Positions 22,166-30,637 of a stretch of DNA of 64,000 nt are shown here, piece after piece. Position 1 is the stretch's first letter. Each line of letters starts with the position of its first letter. The DNA is taken from positions 1 to 64,000 of IMG/VR virus record IMGVR_UViG_3300023063_000001, one strand, 5' to 3'. A program made the position numbers and the translations under genes. The stretch is from a virus. The notes beneath the pieces are model-generated. The model was given only the letters and a program-made list of their open reading frames with translations. It was not told the DNA's origin and did no database searches.

Positions 22166-22417
22166 ATGAACTACAACATGTTAAACCTTTCCCTTACATA
22201 CACTGAAGTGGTGGCAATACAAGCCCTTCTAGGCTATGTACAGCTACATACAAGCGAAGATCTTAGTAGTGTATCCATGAAACTTGAAGAGTTTTGCGAT
22301 CCTGATGAAGTAGATTGTAGTCAAGTGAAGTTTATTAAGCTTAGTAAAAATCATATGGATGAAGTGAAGACGTACAAGAATTCTAATTTTGCTATTAAAT
22401 TTGTGGAGAGTAAGTAA
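22166..22417 (+). CDS. Hypothetical protein (83 aa)
   Basis: The chosen ATG (22166, MNYNMLNLSLTYTEVVAIQA) follows CAAGGACAAACC; an in-frame ATG at 22139 inside the hairpin loop is possible. Helical N terminus, acidic middle (FCDPDEVDCSQVKF). Function unknown. Confidence 0.6.
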   Translation: MNYNMLNLSLTYTEVVAIQALLGYVQLHTSEDLSSVSMKLEEFCDPDEVDCSQVKFIKLSKNHMDEVKTYKNSNFAIKFVESK

Positions 22418-22663
22418 GTGTTATTCTCTGAGTTACAAAACTCTATTATTTTAAAAGTACAAGATCACATGAAGTATGCGAGTATCTCAGACGGCTTTAT
22501 TGCAGAGGTTACACCAAACTATTATTATGATCTGCTTAGGACATATCCTGATTTCAAGCCTTCACAGATGCTATACATAAACGTTGTTTTAAATGTAGAC
22601 ATCTCAACGGCTTATGCTTATCGTGATAATATTAAAATAGTAAGTTCCGTAGTTAAAATTTAA
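22418..22663 (+). CDS. Hypothetical protein (81 aa), GTG start
   Basis: GTG at 22418 directly abuts the preceding stop. The 81-aa protein (MLFSELQNSIILKVQDHMKY...) has alternating hydrophobic and aromatic residues. Function unknown; operon member. Confidence 0.6.
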   Translation: MLFSELQNSIILKVQDHMKYASISDGFIAEVTPNYYYDLLRTYPDFKPSQMLYINVVLNVDISTAYAYRDNIKIVSSVVKI

Positions 22664-22673
22664 GGAGAACAAA

Positions 22674-22946
22674 ATGACTGAACAAACGATCTACACCGAA
22701 GAAGCTCTATTCCAACGTCTGACTAAACTAAAGACTGACCTTCAAATCACTAAAGATGACATCAAAGCCATCAAAGCAGACTTCACTTACGATGTTGACG
22801 TAAACAGTAAAGGCCTACACAAAGATGTGATTAAACTTGTTGATAAAGCAGCCTCTCTTTATGTGGCTGCTAAGTTTGAGGAAGTGGAGCAAGAAGCTCT
22901 TGAAGTGTTTGAGAAGTATAAAACTTTAACTTCATATGAAGGTTAA
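22674..22946 (+). CDS. Helical protein (90 aa)
   Basis: 90 aa after AAGGAGAACAAA. The sequence (MTEQTIYTEEALFQRLTKLK ... TKDDIKAIKADFTYD) is like small phage helical proteins with a DIKxIKxDxxY motif; ends in a long amphipathic helix (KFEEVEQEALEVFEKYKT). Function unknown, possibly a replication accessory. Confidence 0.65.
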   Translation: MTEQTIYTEEALFQRLTKLKTDLQITKDDIKAIKADFTYDVDVNSKGLHKDVIKLVDKAASLYVAAKFEEVEQEALEVFEKYKTLTSYEG

Positions 22947-22952
22947 CTATTA

Positions 22953-23147
22953 ATGTCCAGTTTAATGGTGAGTATTAAAGAAAAAGTTGGGGAATGCTCT
23001 ATTAACTTTGAACTAGATGTAGAGTTTGACGTCGTGTATATCACTGAGAAAGTGGGAAAGCTTGTACAGACAGAAGTAACCACTTTAAATAGTGGTAAAA
23101 TTCCAGCAGGTATCCTACAATATTTTCAGAAGTACATTAAAGAATAA
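22953..23147 (+). CDS. Small beta-rich protein (64 aa)
   Basis: 64 aa (MSSLMVSIKEKVGECSINFE...), acidic, likely a four-strand sheet (LDVEFDVVYITEKV). 6 nt after the preceding stop. Function unknown. Confidence 0.6.
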   Translation: MSSLMVSIKEKVGECSINFELDVEFDVVYITEKVGKLVQTEVTTLNSGKIPAGILQYFQKYIKE

Positions 23148-23160
23148 TTAAGAGGTGAAC

Positions 23161-23475
23161 GTGACTGATAATCCTGATGCACAGGAACCAAAGAAAAAGA
23201 AATGGCATAAGGCCGTTGGGCGTGTTGCTTGGTCTTTAGCAAAAGGCCTATCCATTCCAATCCTTGCAGGTGCTTTGGCTTGGTGTGTGTCCTATCCCCT
23301 AGGTATGTATCAATGCCGTAATTACACGCTAGGACTGCACCTAGACGGCTGGAATTATACATGGTTCACTTGCTTTCTTAATGAAGATGGTAAGTGGTAT
23401 ACAAAAGAACAGTATGAAGCTAGTGCTGTAGGTGTACGACTTATTATTAGCCCTGATGTGAAGTTTCCAAAATGA
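23161..23475 (+). CDS. Membrane protein (104 aa), GTG start
   Basis: GTG at 23161 follows TTAAGAGGTGAAC. A short charged N terminus (DAQEPKKKKWHKAVGRVAW) precedes a hydrophobic segment SLAKGLSIPILAGALAWCVS (about 27-46), then a cysteine-containing extramembrane domain (GMYQCRNYTLG ... YTWFTCFLNED). Topology suggests the C-terminal domain faces the periplasm. Coupled ATGA to the next peptide. Function unknown. Confidence 0.6.
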   Translation: MTDNPDAQEPKKKKWHKAVGRVAWSLAKGLSIPILAGALAWCVSYPLGMYQCRNYTLGLHLDGWNYTWFTCFLNEDGKWYTKEQYEASAVGVRLIISPDVKFPK

Positions 23476-23606
23476 CAATAATATTTCTTACAGTTTTCTT
23501 CTTCTGCTGCTGGGAAGCAATCATTACAGATGAGAATATGTTGGCAGCTAGATATGAAGCTATTTGGTTGAAGTTTTTAGAAGATACAGGGTTGGAGATT
23601 GATTAA
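23472..23606 (+). CDS. 44-aa membrane peptide
   Basis: ATG at 23472 overlaps the preceding TGA; TAA at 23604-23606. The product begins MTIIFLTVFFFCCWEAIITD, one transmembrane helix, with an acidic C terminus. Ends just before the terminator at 23608. Confidence 0.5.
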   Translation: MTIIFLTVFFFCCWEAIITDENMLAARYEAIWLKFLEDTGLEID

Positions 23607-23607
23607 T

Positions 23608-23630
23608 GGGGCCGTAAGGCCCTCCTTTTT
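23608..23630 (+). terminator. Intrinsic terminator with GTAA tetraloop
   Basis: GGGCC-GTAA-GGCCC stem followed by TCCTTTTT. The core 15-mer GGGGCCGTAAGGCCC recurs on the minus strand at 61196-61210. Confidence 0.85.
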
Positions 23631-23649
23631 GAATAGGAGTTGGATATGG

Positions 23650-24645
23650 ATGAGTAAGCTTACTGCGGTCATAGACCTAGACTACGTTAAGTACAGTGCT
23701 GCATCTGTTGGAGAAACACGTTCTATCACTGTTGTACATAAAGCATCGGGAAGGGAAAAAGAGTTTCCTACACGTACAGACTTTTATGGCCGAGACAAAC
23801 TTAAATCAGGTGGATGGCTTGGAGAACTGAACGCTAAACGAGAAAGTCCTTTTCTTCTTGATGAATTTAGTATAATCGATGTACAAACTCCCGAGCCTAT
23901 TGATCACGTATTACAGATTGCAAAGACACAAGTAGAGAATGATCTTAAGAAACTTGGGACAAATAAATACAAAGCTTTCTTAGGGAAAGGTGAAAGCTTT
24001 CGTGTTGAACTGTCTACACTTCAAAAGTACAAGGCAAATCGAAAAGATATGCTTCGCCCTCTTCATATGGATGCTGTGACAGAATACCTTGAACGTAAAT
24101 TCAAAGCTGAGGTTGTTACATCAATTGAAGCCGATGATGCTTGTGTAATTGAGTGCTATGAAAACCCTAACAATGTTATCCAAGGGTTAGATAAAGATTA
24201 CTACTCCAGCCCTAATAAATTCTTTAATGTGAATAGGCCAGATGAAGGCATTATTGATGCTGATTGTTTTGGTAAGCTATGGCTAGATGATAAGGGAGAT
24301 GTTCGTGGTGTTGGCAGAATGCATCTGTATTGGCAGATGTGTAGCAATGACACCAGTGACAACTATGCTGCCAACTGTTTCTCTGACCTTCGTTGGGCGG
24401 GAAAGTCAGCCTATAAATCCCTTGTAGAGTGTGGGTCTGACAAGGAGGCGTGGGACAAGATGAAAGAGGTTTTCACCCTACTTTATCCCGAGGAAAAGAC
24501 TGTTTTAGGGTGGAGAAATGATCCTATCAGCGTAACATGGGATTACGTACTGAATGAGATGTTCATGATGGCTAGGATGTTAACTAAACGTGATGAACAT
24601 CTAAACGCTTATGATATGATGGATGAAATGGGGGTGAGTTATTAG
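23650..24645 (+). CDS. 5'-3' exonuclease, FEN/T7 gp6-like (331 aa)
   Basis: The start ATG at 23650 (MSKLTAVIDLDYVKYSA) follows ATAGGAGTTGGAT; an upstream frame at 23599 runs through the terminator and is rejected. FEN/PIN-type features: VIDLDYVKY at the N terminus (first acidic residue), LQKYKANRKDMLRP (helical clamp), SIEADDACVIEC (paired Asp), and LDKDYY (further acidic ligands). The role would be removal of RNA primers and degradation of host DNA, as for T7 gp6. Overlaps the next gene by 5 nt. Confidence 0.8.
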   Translation: MSKLTAVIDLDYVKYSAASVGETRSITVVHKASGREKEFPTRTDFYGRDKLKSGGWLGELNAKRESPFLLDEFSIIDVQTPEPIDHVLQIAKTQVENDLKKLGTNKYKAFLGKGESFRVELSTLQKYKANRKDMLRPLHMDAVTEYLERKFKAEVVTSIEADDACVIECYENPNNVIQGLDKDYYSSPNKFFNVNRPDEGIIDADCFGKLWLDDKGDVRGVGRMHLYWQMCSNDTSDNYAANCFSDLRWAGKSAYKSLVECGSDKEAWDKMKEVFTLLYPEEKTVLGWRNDPISVTWDYVLNEMFMMARMLTKRDEHLNAYDMMDEMGVSY

Positions 24646-25180
24646 TAGTAAGGAGCCTTGGCTATCCCACCCTGAGATCTGGAAGAATTCAGTTTCTTGG
24701 TTTACATACCTGAGGGGGTGTCTGAGAAAGGCTTGGTCGTCATCCCCGGTAAAGCATAATTTAATTAAAAAGAAACGTAAACAAATACCAAACCCGAATC
24801 CTAAAGGGAAAAAAGAAACAGTGTTTGGTTTTACTTGTGAAATGTGTAACACTGACCATGTTATTGCTAGTGGTCAAGTGGACCATATAATTCCAGCAGG
24901 GAGTTTAAGGAAGACAGAAGATATTCAAGGGTTTGTTGAAAGGTTGCTTTATGTGGCTGAGGAAGACCTTAGATTGATCTGCAAAGGGTGCAACTCAGCT
25001 TTAGCGTATGCGGACAAACAAGGAGTTACATATGAACAGGCGATTAAGGAGAAAATGCTTATTGAAATTTGTAAGTCAAAGAAAGATATACAGTTTCTTA
25101 AAGACAGAGGAATTATTCCAGCCTCAAATGCAGTTAAACGTAAAGAACAAATTAGAGAGTTTTTAAACAATGAAAATTGA
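24641..25180 (+). CDS. HNH-type recombination endonuclease (179 aa), AUU start
   Basis: The coding frame has no ATG, GTG or TTG until a GTG at 24821, but clearly continues upstream with conserved-looking protein (EPWLSHPEIWKNSVSWFTYL, then RGCLRKAWSSSPVK), as in phage endonucleases with a WxxYLRGxLRxxWSxxPxK N terminus. The only plausible start is ATT at 24641, with GGGGGTGA 6 nt upstream, so I infer an AUU start. The core is a zinc-ribbon-like CEMC and QVDHIIPAG ... LRLICKGCN (HNH with Cys pairs). Context next to the exonuclease suggests Holliday-junction or host-DNA cleavage. It overlaps both neighbours. Confidence 0.7.
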   Translation: MSSKEPWLSHPEIWKNSVSWFTYLRGCLRKAWSSSPVKHNLIKKKRKQIPNPNPKGKKETVFGFTCEMCNTDHVIASGQVDHIIPAGSLRKTEDIQGFVERLLYVAEEDLRLICKGCNSALAYADKQGVTYEQAIKEKMLIEICKSKKDIQFLKDRGIIPASNAVKRKEQIREFLNNEN

Positions 25181-25262
25181 TTACTGGCAATCCGTACAGG
25201 CAACACAACTAATTCAATACGCAACATTCTTCTACACATTCCTAAATCAAATAGGTCTTTGA
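25170..25262 (+). CDS. 30-aa peptide
   Basis: ATG at 25170 overlaps the end of the endonuclease gene; TGA at 25260-25262 abuts the next start. The product (MKIDYWQSVQATQLIQYATF) is aromatic and amphipathic. Coupled position is the main support. Confidence 0.4.
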   Translation: MKIDYWQSVQATQLIQYATFFYTFLNQIGL

Positions 25263-25263
25263 T

Positions 25264-25560
25264 ATGTCAGTAGTGGAGCTATTTCCTAAGAAGCTTTCAG
25301 CTATTCCAGAAGGTGAGACTATGGAACAAACAGTTGTACGTTTCCATGAAAAGCTTGATATTGCTTTATCTGAATTTGGAACAATGTCTGTCATGGAGAA
25401 ATGGGAGTTGTTTGAAACTGTTGTAGGGATGAACAAGAATATTTTTAAGCTCTATATGGATGTTAAGAAACAAAGGGACTTTGATATTAAATGGTATGCT
25501 GATTTGAGTGATAAGTTGGCTAGGGCTATTGAGAAGAATGAGGAGATGGGAATTGAGTGA
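25264..25560 (+). CDS. Helical protein (98 aa)
   Basis: 98 aa (MSVVELFPKKLSAIPEGETM...), mostly helical with an acidic end (KLARAIEKNEEMGIE). It overlaps the start of the metallophosphoesterase gene. Function unknown. Confidence 0.6.
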   Translation: MSVVELFPKKLSAIPEGETMEQTVVRFHEKLDIALSEFGTMSVMEKWELFETVVGMNKNIFKLYMDVKKQRDFDIKWYADLSDKLARAIEKNEEMGIE

Positions 25561-26446
25561 TTTGGATTGGAAAGACAAGGCAATTGAACTTGCTAAAACG
25601 GGTAAAAGCTGGCGTAAGATTTCAGAGTTACTTGGGGTTGCTAGGTCTACTGTAAGTGATTATTTACGTAAAGAATTCAGTCAAGTGGTTCTAGATAATC
25701 GTAAATCATCTGAAACGTACTCTGTTCGTAAGAAAGATGGACCAGAGCATGATAATAGTAGGATTCTTTTGATTAGCGATCTTCATATACCATTTCACCA
25801 TCAAGATGCAATTGCTTTCTTACTGCATCTTAAAGAGAAATACAAACCTACACGAGTTATTTGTTTAGGTGATGAAGTTGACGGAGCAGCGCTTAGTTTT
25901 CATGACCATGACCCGGATCTGCCAAGTGCTGGCGATGAAATTCGCCAAGCTTTGCCTGTAATTGCCGAACTATTTAAAATATTTCCCAAGATGGATATTC
26001 TTGAAAGTAATCATGGAAGTCTAATTTGGCGGAAGGCTAAAGTATTTGGTATCCCTAAGCACTACATAAAATCTTACAATGAGGTTCTTGGTGTTGACGA
26101 TGGTTGGAAATGGAGCTTTGACTTAACAGTAGACCTGCCTAATGGTCAGAAGTGTTATATGCATCACGGTAAGACAAGTAATATTATTCAGCTTAGTCAG
26201 CAAATGGGCTCAGCGGCGGCTCAGGGCCACTACCATGAATCTTTTAAAATTGATTACTGGGGCAATAGTACGGGTTTGTACTGGGGAATGCAGTGCGGCT
26301 GTTTGATTGATGATAACAAACTGGCATTTAACTATAATAATGTAAATATTAAACGTCCAATTATCGGTACGGGTTTGATTATTAATTCACTACCTATCTT
26401 AGAACCAATGGTTCTTTTGAAGAATGGGCGGTGGGAAGGTGTTTGA
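25553..26446 (+). CDS. Metallophosphoesterase with N-terminal HTH (297 aa), TTG start
   Basis: TTG at 25553 follows GAGGAGATGGGAA; a longer frame from 25508 overlaps the previous gene. Residues about 8-45 form a helix-turn-helix (KSWRKISELLGVARSTVSDY). The rest is a calcineurin-like phosphoesterase: ISDLHIPFHH (DxH), CLGDEVDGA (GDxxD), ESNHGS (variant GNH, with Ser replacing Gly), MHHGK, and AQGHYHES (GHxH). These bind two metals and hydrolyse phosphoesters; DNA, RNA or nucleotide substrates are all possible. The HTH suggests it acts on or near DNA. Confidence 0.8.
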   Translation: MSDLDWKDKAIELAKTGKSWRKISELLGVARSTVSDYLRKEFSQVVLDNRKSSETYSVRKKDGPEHDNSRILLISDLHIPFHHQDAIAFLLHLKEKYKPTRVICLGDEVDGAALSFHDHDPDLPSAGDEIRQALPVIAELFKIFPKMDILESNHGSLIWRKAKVFGIPKHYIKSYNEVLGVDDGWKWSFDLTVDLPNGQKCYMHHGKTSNIIQLSQQMGSAAAQGHYHESFKIDYWGNSTGLYWGMQCGCLIDDNKLAFNYNNVNIKRPIIGTGLIINSLPILEPMVLLKNGRWEGV

Positions 26447-27005
26447 ACTAACACAAGTGATTCTTCATGAAGCTTTAGACTACAATAAAGACACCGGAGT
26501 TTTCACATGGAAAAGTAACAGACCTCTAAGCCACTTTAAAAATGCCCATGCACTCTGTGCATACCAAGGTAAATTTTCTGGTAAGGTTGCTGGGTATGCT
26601 TCAAAATATGGAGAGAAAGATTTATACTATCTTCAGATTAGAATTAAAGGCACTCTGTTTTTGGGGCATCGTCTAGCGTGGTTTTATGTAGAAGGGGTTT
26701 GGCCAGAAAAGCTTATTGATCACGAAGATGGAAATGGGTTAAACAATAAATGGGAGAATCTCAGAGAAGCAACCCCTATAAGTAATGGTCGTAATTGTGG
26801 TTTGTCTTCCAATAATAAATCCGGTGTCAACGGTGTTTATTGGAATAAAGCAAACAGTAAATGGATTGCCGAGGGTCACTATACGGAAGATGGAGTGCAT
26901 AAAAAGATTAACCTTGGTTCTCACTTAAGTCTTGAAGACGCTGAAAAAGCTAGATTAAAATGGCAATCTGAGCAAGGTGGGTTCACAGAACGACACGGAA
27001 AATAA
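26439..27005 (+). CDS. HNH homing-type endonuclease with AP2 domain (188 aa)
   Basis: The preferred start is GTG at 26439 (start VFELTQ), matching the usual N terminus before LDYNKDTGVFTWK; ATG at 26424 is an alternative. HNH core DHEDGNGLNNKWENLREATP (about residues 95-114) and an AP2-like DNA-binding domain (SGVNGVYWNKANSKWIAEGH) follow. Free-standing mobile endonuclease inserted after the metallophosphoesterase gene, overlapping its end by 8 nt. Confidence 0.8.
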   Translation: MFELTQVILHEALDYNKDTGVFTWKSNRPLSHFKNAHALCAYQGKFSGKVAGYASKYGEKDLYYLQIRIKGTLFLGHRLAWFYVEGVWPEKLIDHEDGNGLNNKWENLREATPISNGRNCGLSSNNKSGVNGVYWNKANSKWIAEGHYTEDGVHKKINLGSHLSLEDAEKARLKWQSEQGGFTERHGK

Positions 27006-27009
27006 GCCC

Positions 27010-27038
27010 TTTACACCACATAGCAAGGATGCTATTAT
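27010..27038 (+). promoter_or_regulatory. Promoter candidate
   Basis: TTTACA (27010-27015), 17-bp spacer, TATTAT (27033-27038), upstream of the gene at 27067. The spacer contains the hairpin at 27020-27035, so either reading may be right. Confidence 0.5.
27020..27035 (+). promoter_or_regulatory. AAGGAT hexaloop hairpin, copy 2
   Basis: ATAGC, AAGGAT loop, GCTAT, followed by TATTGTTC, 14 nt after the HNH stop codon. Confidence 0.5.
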
Positions 27039-27066
27039 TGTTCTACGAAATTAATTTAGGAGAGGA

Positions 27067-27495
27067 ATGATGAATAAGTTTAAAGTTTCAGTAGGGAAAG
27101 AAAAGAACTTAGAATACATCTATGATGTTGTGTTTAATGGACTGACTTATAGTCTTCGGTGGTATGATGAAGACGGCCTGAATGAGTGCGTGTATACTAA
27201 GGAAAAGGGAGAGGAGTTTATTAAAAACAAAGCTTGGGTTGTTTTAGAGGGAAAACAAGAGCCTACAGGTGCTATTAAATCAGCAAGTGCCCTAGACAAA
27301 CAAATTAGTGGCAACCATTACAAAGATTGCAAGATTCAACCCATTGAGTATATTCAAGCTAATGGCTTATCCTACTTAGAAGGGAATGTTATTAAATACA
27401 CCACCCGTCACAGTAAGAAAAATGGAAAGGCAGACATTGAAAAAGCTATTCATTACCTTGAATTGATTTTGGAAATGGAGTACAAAGACAAGTGA
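27067..27495 (+). CDS. DUF3310 protein, T7 gp1.7-like (142 aa)
   Basis: 142 aa after TTAGGAGAGGA; M1 or M2 may start. The C-terminal half (about 75-140) is a DUF3310 domain: SGNHYKDCKIQPIEYIQAN ... GNVIKYTTRHSKKNG ... DIEKAIHYLELIL. In phage T7 the DUF3310 protein gp1.7 is a nucleotide kinase, so a role in dNTP supply is likely. The N-terminal beta-rich region (about 1-65) is unrecognised. It heads a nucleotide-metabolism block. Confidence 0.8.
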   Translation: MMNKFKVSVGKEKNLEYIYDVVFNGLTYSLRWYDEDGLNECVYTKEKGEEFIKNKAWVVLEGKQEPTGAIKSASALDKQISGNHYKDCKIQPIEYIQANGLSYLEGNVIKYTTRHSKKNGKADIEKAIHYLELILEMEYKDK

Positions 27496-27818
27496 TATAC
27501 CTAGCCAGTCCCTACAGCTACAAAGCAGACAAAGAACTGATGCACACACGCTACCTTCAAGCTCTAGCTAAGGCAGCTGAGCTTACAAAAGAAGGATTGG
27601 CTGTGTTCTCGCCGATAGTTTCATCGCATCAGCTTTCCTTGTTTCACGATATGCCAACCACTTGGGATTTCTGGAGCAATATTGATTATAAATTTCTAGA
27701 TGCCTCTAGTGAACTGTTTATACTTATGTTAGAATCCTGGGACAAGTCAGTAGGCGTAGCGGCTGAAATTAAGTATGCTGAACAGATTGGTATCCCTGTA
27801 ACATTTATTTATCCTTAA
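27492..27818 (+). CDS. DUF1937 / deoxyribosyltransferase-like protein (108 aa)
   Basis: GTG at 27492 overlaps the preceding TGA. The 108-aa protein has the Rossmann-like pattern MIYLASPYSYKAD ... PIVSSHQL ... DFWSNIDYKFLDASSELFIL ... SVGVAAEIKYAEQIGIPVTF, typical of DUF1937 and nucleoside 2-deoxyribosyltransferase relatives. It probably works on nucleotides; exact reaction unknown. Confidence 0.75.
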   Translation: MIYLASPYSYKADKELMHTRYLQALAKAAELTKEGLAVFSPIVSSHQLSLFHDMPTTWDFWSNIDYKFLDASSELFILMLESWDKSVGVAAEIKYAEQIGIPVTFIYP

Positions 27819-27827
27819 GGAAAGAAC

Positions 27828-28313
27828 GTGAAAAACTTGCAAGACTACTACAACCAAATTATTGATTGGAACAAGAAAGCCGGGGTTAAGGATTTCACCT
27901 ACGGCACCTTGGATTGGGAACGTGCTGTAGAACTCCAATCAAAGTTGTTGGTAGAGGAGAGCAGCGAAACGATTGAGTCTATTACTCACGGTAATATGGT
28001 AGAGTTGCTAGGCGGGGCTGTTGACACGTTTGTAATTCTAGCAAAGCTTATGGATATGCTAGAGAAAGCTGGTTTTGATGTTGAAGGCGGTATTCAACAA
28101 ATTATTGATAATAATCAAAACAAGATTTTCAATTCTTTTTACGAAGCTTGTGAAGCTAAAGAAAAGCTTGAAGTTCGTGACAAGAAAGAATACTATATTG
28201 AAACATCAGTATTGAATGGCTTATCTTTTTACACTTGTCGACGTGAAGATGGGAAGATTGCTAAACCTGTAGGGTTTGTTGCTGTAGAACTAAAGGAGTT
28301 CGTACCTAAATGA
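27828..28313 (+). CDS. MazG-like nucleotide pyrophosphohydrolase candidate (161 aa)
   Basis: GTG at 27828 follows AAGGAAAGAAC. About residues 40-80 contain LLVEESSETIESITHGNM ... ELLGGAVDTFVILAKLMD, the ExxE and (E/D)xxD pattern of all-alpha NTP pyrophosphohydrolases (MazG/HisE). Such phage enzymes hydrolyse (d)NTPs or (p)ppGpp-related nucleotides. The C-terminal 50 residues are extra. ATGA-coupled to thyX. Confidence 0.7.
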   Translation: MKNLQDYYNQIIDWNKKAGVKDFTYGTLDWERAVELQSKLLVEESSETIESITHGNMVELLGGAVDTFVILAKLMDMLEKAGFDVEGGIQQIIDNNQNKIFNSFYEACEAKEKLEVRDKKEYYIETSVLNGLSFYTCRREDGKIAKPVGFVAVELKEFVPK

Positions 28314-29080
28314 CGCAGATTACTGTAGAGTATATTGATCATTGTGGCTCTGATTTAAGTGTAGCCAATGCCGCAAGAGTTTCTTTTGATAAGAAAAGTG
28401 AGTGGGAGCTTCCGATTGACGTCAAAGAGTTTATGGATCTTCCGCAAGCATTGGTGAGTGGGTGGCCGGAAAAGAATGGGTTTAAATTGGTAAATGGTTT
28501 ATTCCAACGACTTAAAGCATCCGACACAAAACTCATTAACTACCTAGCTAAACACAAGCATTTTTCACCATTCAATCACAGCTTCATTAGTGTTCGTGTA
28601 AAGGCTCCTATATTTGTGTGCAGGCAACTTGTGAAGCATAAATTCATGCCTTACAATGAAGTGAGTAGGCGTTATGTGACAGACAAACCTGAATTCTACA
28701 CACCTGATTCATGGCGACAAGCTGCTGAGAATGTAAAGCAAGGCAGTAGTGATGTAGAAGTAGACATCAGTCCTTTGCTTGAGATGGAGACATTAGATGG
28801 TAATGCTGTGATGCTACCTGATGAGGTTAACACTATTGCTCTACAAACCTATGAAGCTCTATTAAAGCAAGGGGTGTGTGCTGAAGAGGCCAGGATGGTG
28901 CTGCCACAGTCAATGATGTCTACATTCATTTGGTCTGGTACGCTGGGGGCTTTCTGTGATATGCTTGTCTTACGGCTTGATCCTCATACACAATATGAGA
29001 GTCGTTTGGTAGCGCAGCAAGTAGCAGAAATTGTTAAAGGGTTGTTTCCAGTTTCTTATAAAGCTTTGGTGGAGAAGTAA
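28310..29080 (+). CDS. thyX: Flavin-dependent thymidylate synthase ThyX (256 aa)
   Basis: 256 aa. The ThyX signature R-H-R-xx-S-x-N-E-x-S-x-R-Y is present as KHKFMPYNEVSRRY (about residues 109-122), with both flanking Arg replaced by Lys and the first Ser by Pro. Other conserved parts are the N-terminal VEYIDHCGSDLSVANAARVS and the C-terminal DPHTQYESRLVAQQVA. It makes dTMP from dUMP using FAD, methylene-tetrahydrofolate and NADPH. Placed between the MazG-like and ribonucleotide reductase genes in a dNTP operon. Confidence 0.9.
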   Translation: MTQITVEYIDHCGSDLSVANAARVSFDKKSEWELPIDVKEFMDLPQALVSGWPEKNGFKLVNGLFQRLKASDTKLINYLAKHKHFSPFNHSFISVRVKAPIFVCRQLVKHKFMPYNEVSRRYVTDKPEFYTPDSWRQAAENVKQGSSDVEVDISPLLEMETLDGNAVMLPDEVNTIALQTYEALLKQGVCAEEARMVLPQSMMSTFIWSGTLGAFCDMLVLRLDPHTQYESRLVAQQVAEIVKGLFPVSYKALVEK

Positions 29081-29081
29081 A

Positions 29082-29273
29082 ATGATTATTGAACGGCAAG
29101 ATTATAGCGCTTCAGCTTGGCTTGCAGATCTTACGAATATTATCAAAAAACGTGGATTTCTTGATAAGAAAGAAAATGCTTGGCTTGTAATTGAGGAGAA
29201 TATTGTAGAGTTGATTGAATTGTACGAGGGTGGTAGTTCACCAAATGAAGCATTTTTGGAGTTTTCAGAATGA
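29082..29273 (+). CDS. Small acidic protein (63 aa)
   Basis: The start ATG at 29082 (MIIERQDYSASAWLADLTNI) follows GGAGAAGTAAA. Helical, acidic. ATGA overlap with the next gene. Function unknown, within the nucleotide operon. Confidence 0.6.
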   Translation: MIIERQDYSASAWLADLTNIIKKRGFLDKKENAWLVIEENIVELIELYEGGSSPNEAFLEFSE

Positions 29274-29635
29274 CAATCGGCCACACACTTTCAGTTTCAG
29301 ACCTACTCCTAATCGATGATTTCAAAACTGCTTTTGGTAGTGATGATAAGAAAGCAATTGAAAAGATCCTGTTTGAAAATGGTATGGATATTAACGAACC
29401 AGTAAGCCTAGAGTTCTCCAAACATCGTAATCTACGAGGTAATATCGTAAGTTGTGAGCGTTATGTAGGGGAGGAGAGGCAGGACCTTAGTTGGAGGCAA
29501 TCAGGTGCTGCATCATGGGATTGTATCGTTGCATCCTGTGATCTTGATTTGCGTATCCAATTAAAGGTTATGGGGAAGAATTACAGTAATGCTGAACATA
29601 TTTGTTCTGAACTAGAACGACACGCTACTAAATAA
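29270..29635 (+). CDS. Hypothetical protein (121 aa)
   Basis: 121 aa (MTIGHTLSVSDLLLIDDFKT...), containing FSKHRNLRGNIVSCERYVGE and CDLDLRIQLKVMGKNYSNAE. No domain recognised. Coupled to the gene upstream, 20 nt before the ribonucleotide reductase. Possibly a nucleotide-metabolism accessory. Confidence 0.6.
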   Translation: MTIGHTLSVSDLLLIDDFKTAFGSDDKKAIEKILFENGMDINEPVSLEFSKHRNLRGNIVSCERYVGEERQDLSWRQSGAASWDCIVASCDLDLRIQLKVMGKNYSNAEHICSELERHATK

Positions 29636-29655
29636 ATTATAACTAAGGAGCAACA

Positions 29656-30637
29656 ATGAGTAACGCTGGTAAAGAAATGATGAGTCAATCAAAGTTTTAT
29701 ATGGGTTATTCCCGCTGGGATGAAATCAAGGGCGGTTATGAAACATGGGAACAATCAGTTTCCCGTGTAATGGATATGCACCGACAAAAGTATTCTTCTG
29801 TAATGACACCACAGCTTGAAGAGTATATTGCTTTTGCAGAACAAGCTTACAAAGATAAAGTTGTACTCGGCGCCCAACGAGCATTGCAATTTGGTGGTGA
29901 ACAATTATTCAAACACGAAACTCGTATGTACAACTGCTCAGTATCCCATTGTGATCGAGCCACTTTCTTTCAAGAGTGTATGTATCTTCTGCTGTGTGGT
30001 TGTGGTGTAGGCTTCTCAGTACAGTCACACCACATTGCAAAGCTACCCAAAGTTCATAAGCGATATGAAAAGAAAGTAAAAGTATTTCAGGTGCCTGATA
30101 CAATTGAAGGATGGGCTGATGCTTTTGGTGTTCTGTTCAGTAGCTACTTTGTAGATGGTGGTAGCTTTCCTGAATATAAGGGTTGCCAAGTTCACTTTGA
30201 TTTCAATAAGATTCGCCCTAAAGGTGCTTTGATTTCAGGGGGTTTTAAGGCACCCGGACCAGATGGCTTGCGTAGTGCATTAGTTAAGTGTGAAGCTTTG
30301 CTAGAAGCACTAGTTGAGGGTAAGACAGAGGCTGTAAGTGTACCTACCATCACAGCTTACGACTTTGTAATGCATATGTCTGATGCTGTATTAAGCGGCG
30401 GTGTTCGTCGCTCAGCTACAATTTGTATGTTTGATAAAGATGATGATTTGATGTTGAAGGCCAAGACTGGGGATTGGTTTGTTGATAACCCTCAACGCGG
30501 TCGTAGTAACAACAGCGTTATGCTAGTTCGTGATGAACTAAGCCGTGAAGAGTGGGCTAACATCATGAAGTCTGTTAAGGACTTTGGTGAACCCGGTTTC
30601 ATCTTCACAGAGAATAAAGAGTTCTGCTTCAATCCGT
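29656..30637 (+). CDS. nrdJ: Class II ribonucleotide reductase, exon 1
   Basis: Encodes residues 1-327 and the first base of codon 328 after AAGGAGCAACA. It contains MYNCSVSHCDR (the Cys paired with the active-site Cys after turnover), GCGVGFSVQSHH, SGGVRRSATICMF and GEPGFIFTENKEFCFNP. The frame then runs into a stop within the intron. Splicing at 30637/30808 gives 982 + 1238 = 2220 nt, exactly 739 codons plus stop, the same length as the monomeric Lactobacillus enzyme. Adenosylcobalamin-dependent enzymes of this type reduce ribonucleotides to deoxyribonucleotides without oxygen or an iron subunit, so they work aerobically and anaerobically; cobalamin must come from the host. Confidence 0.9.
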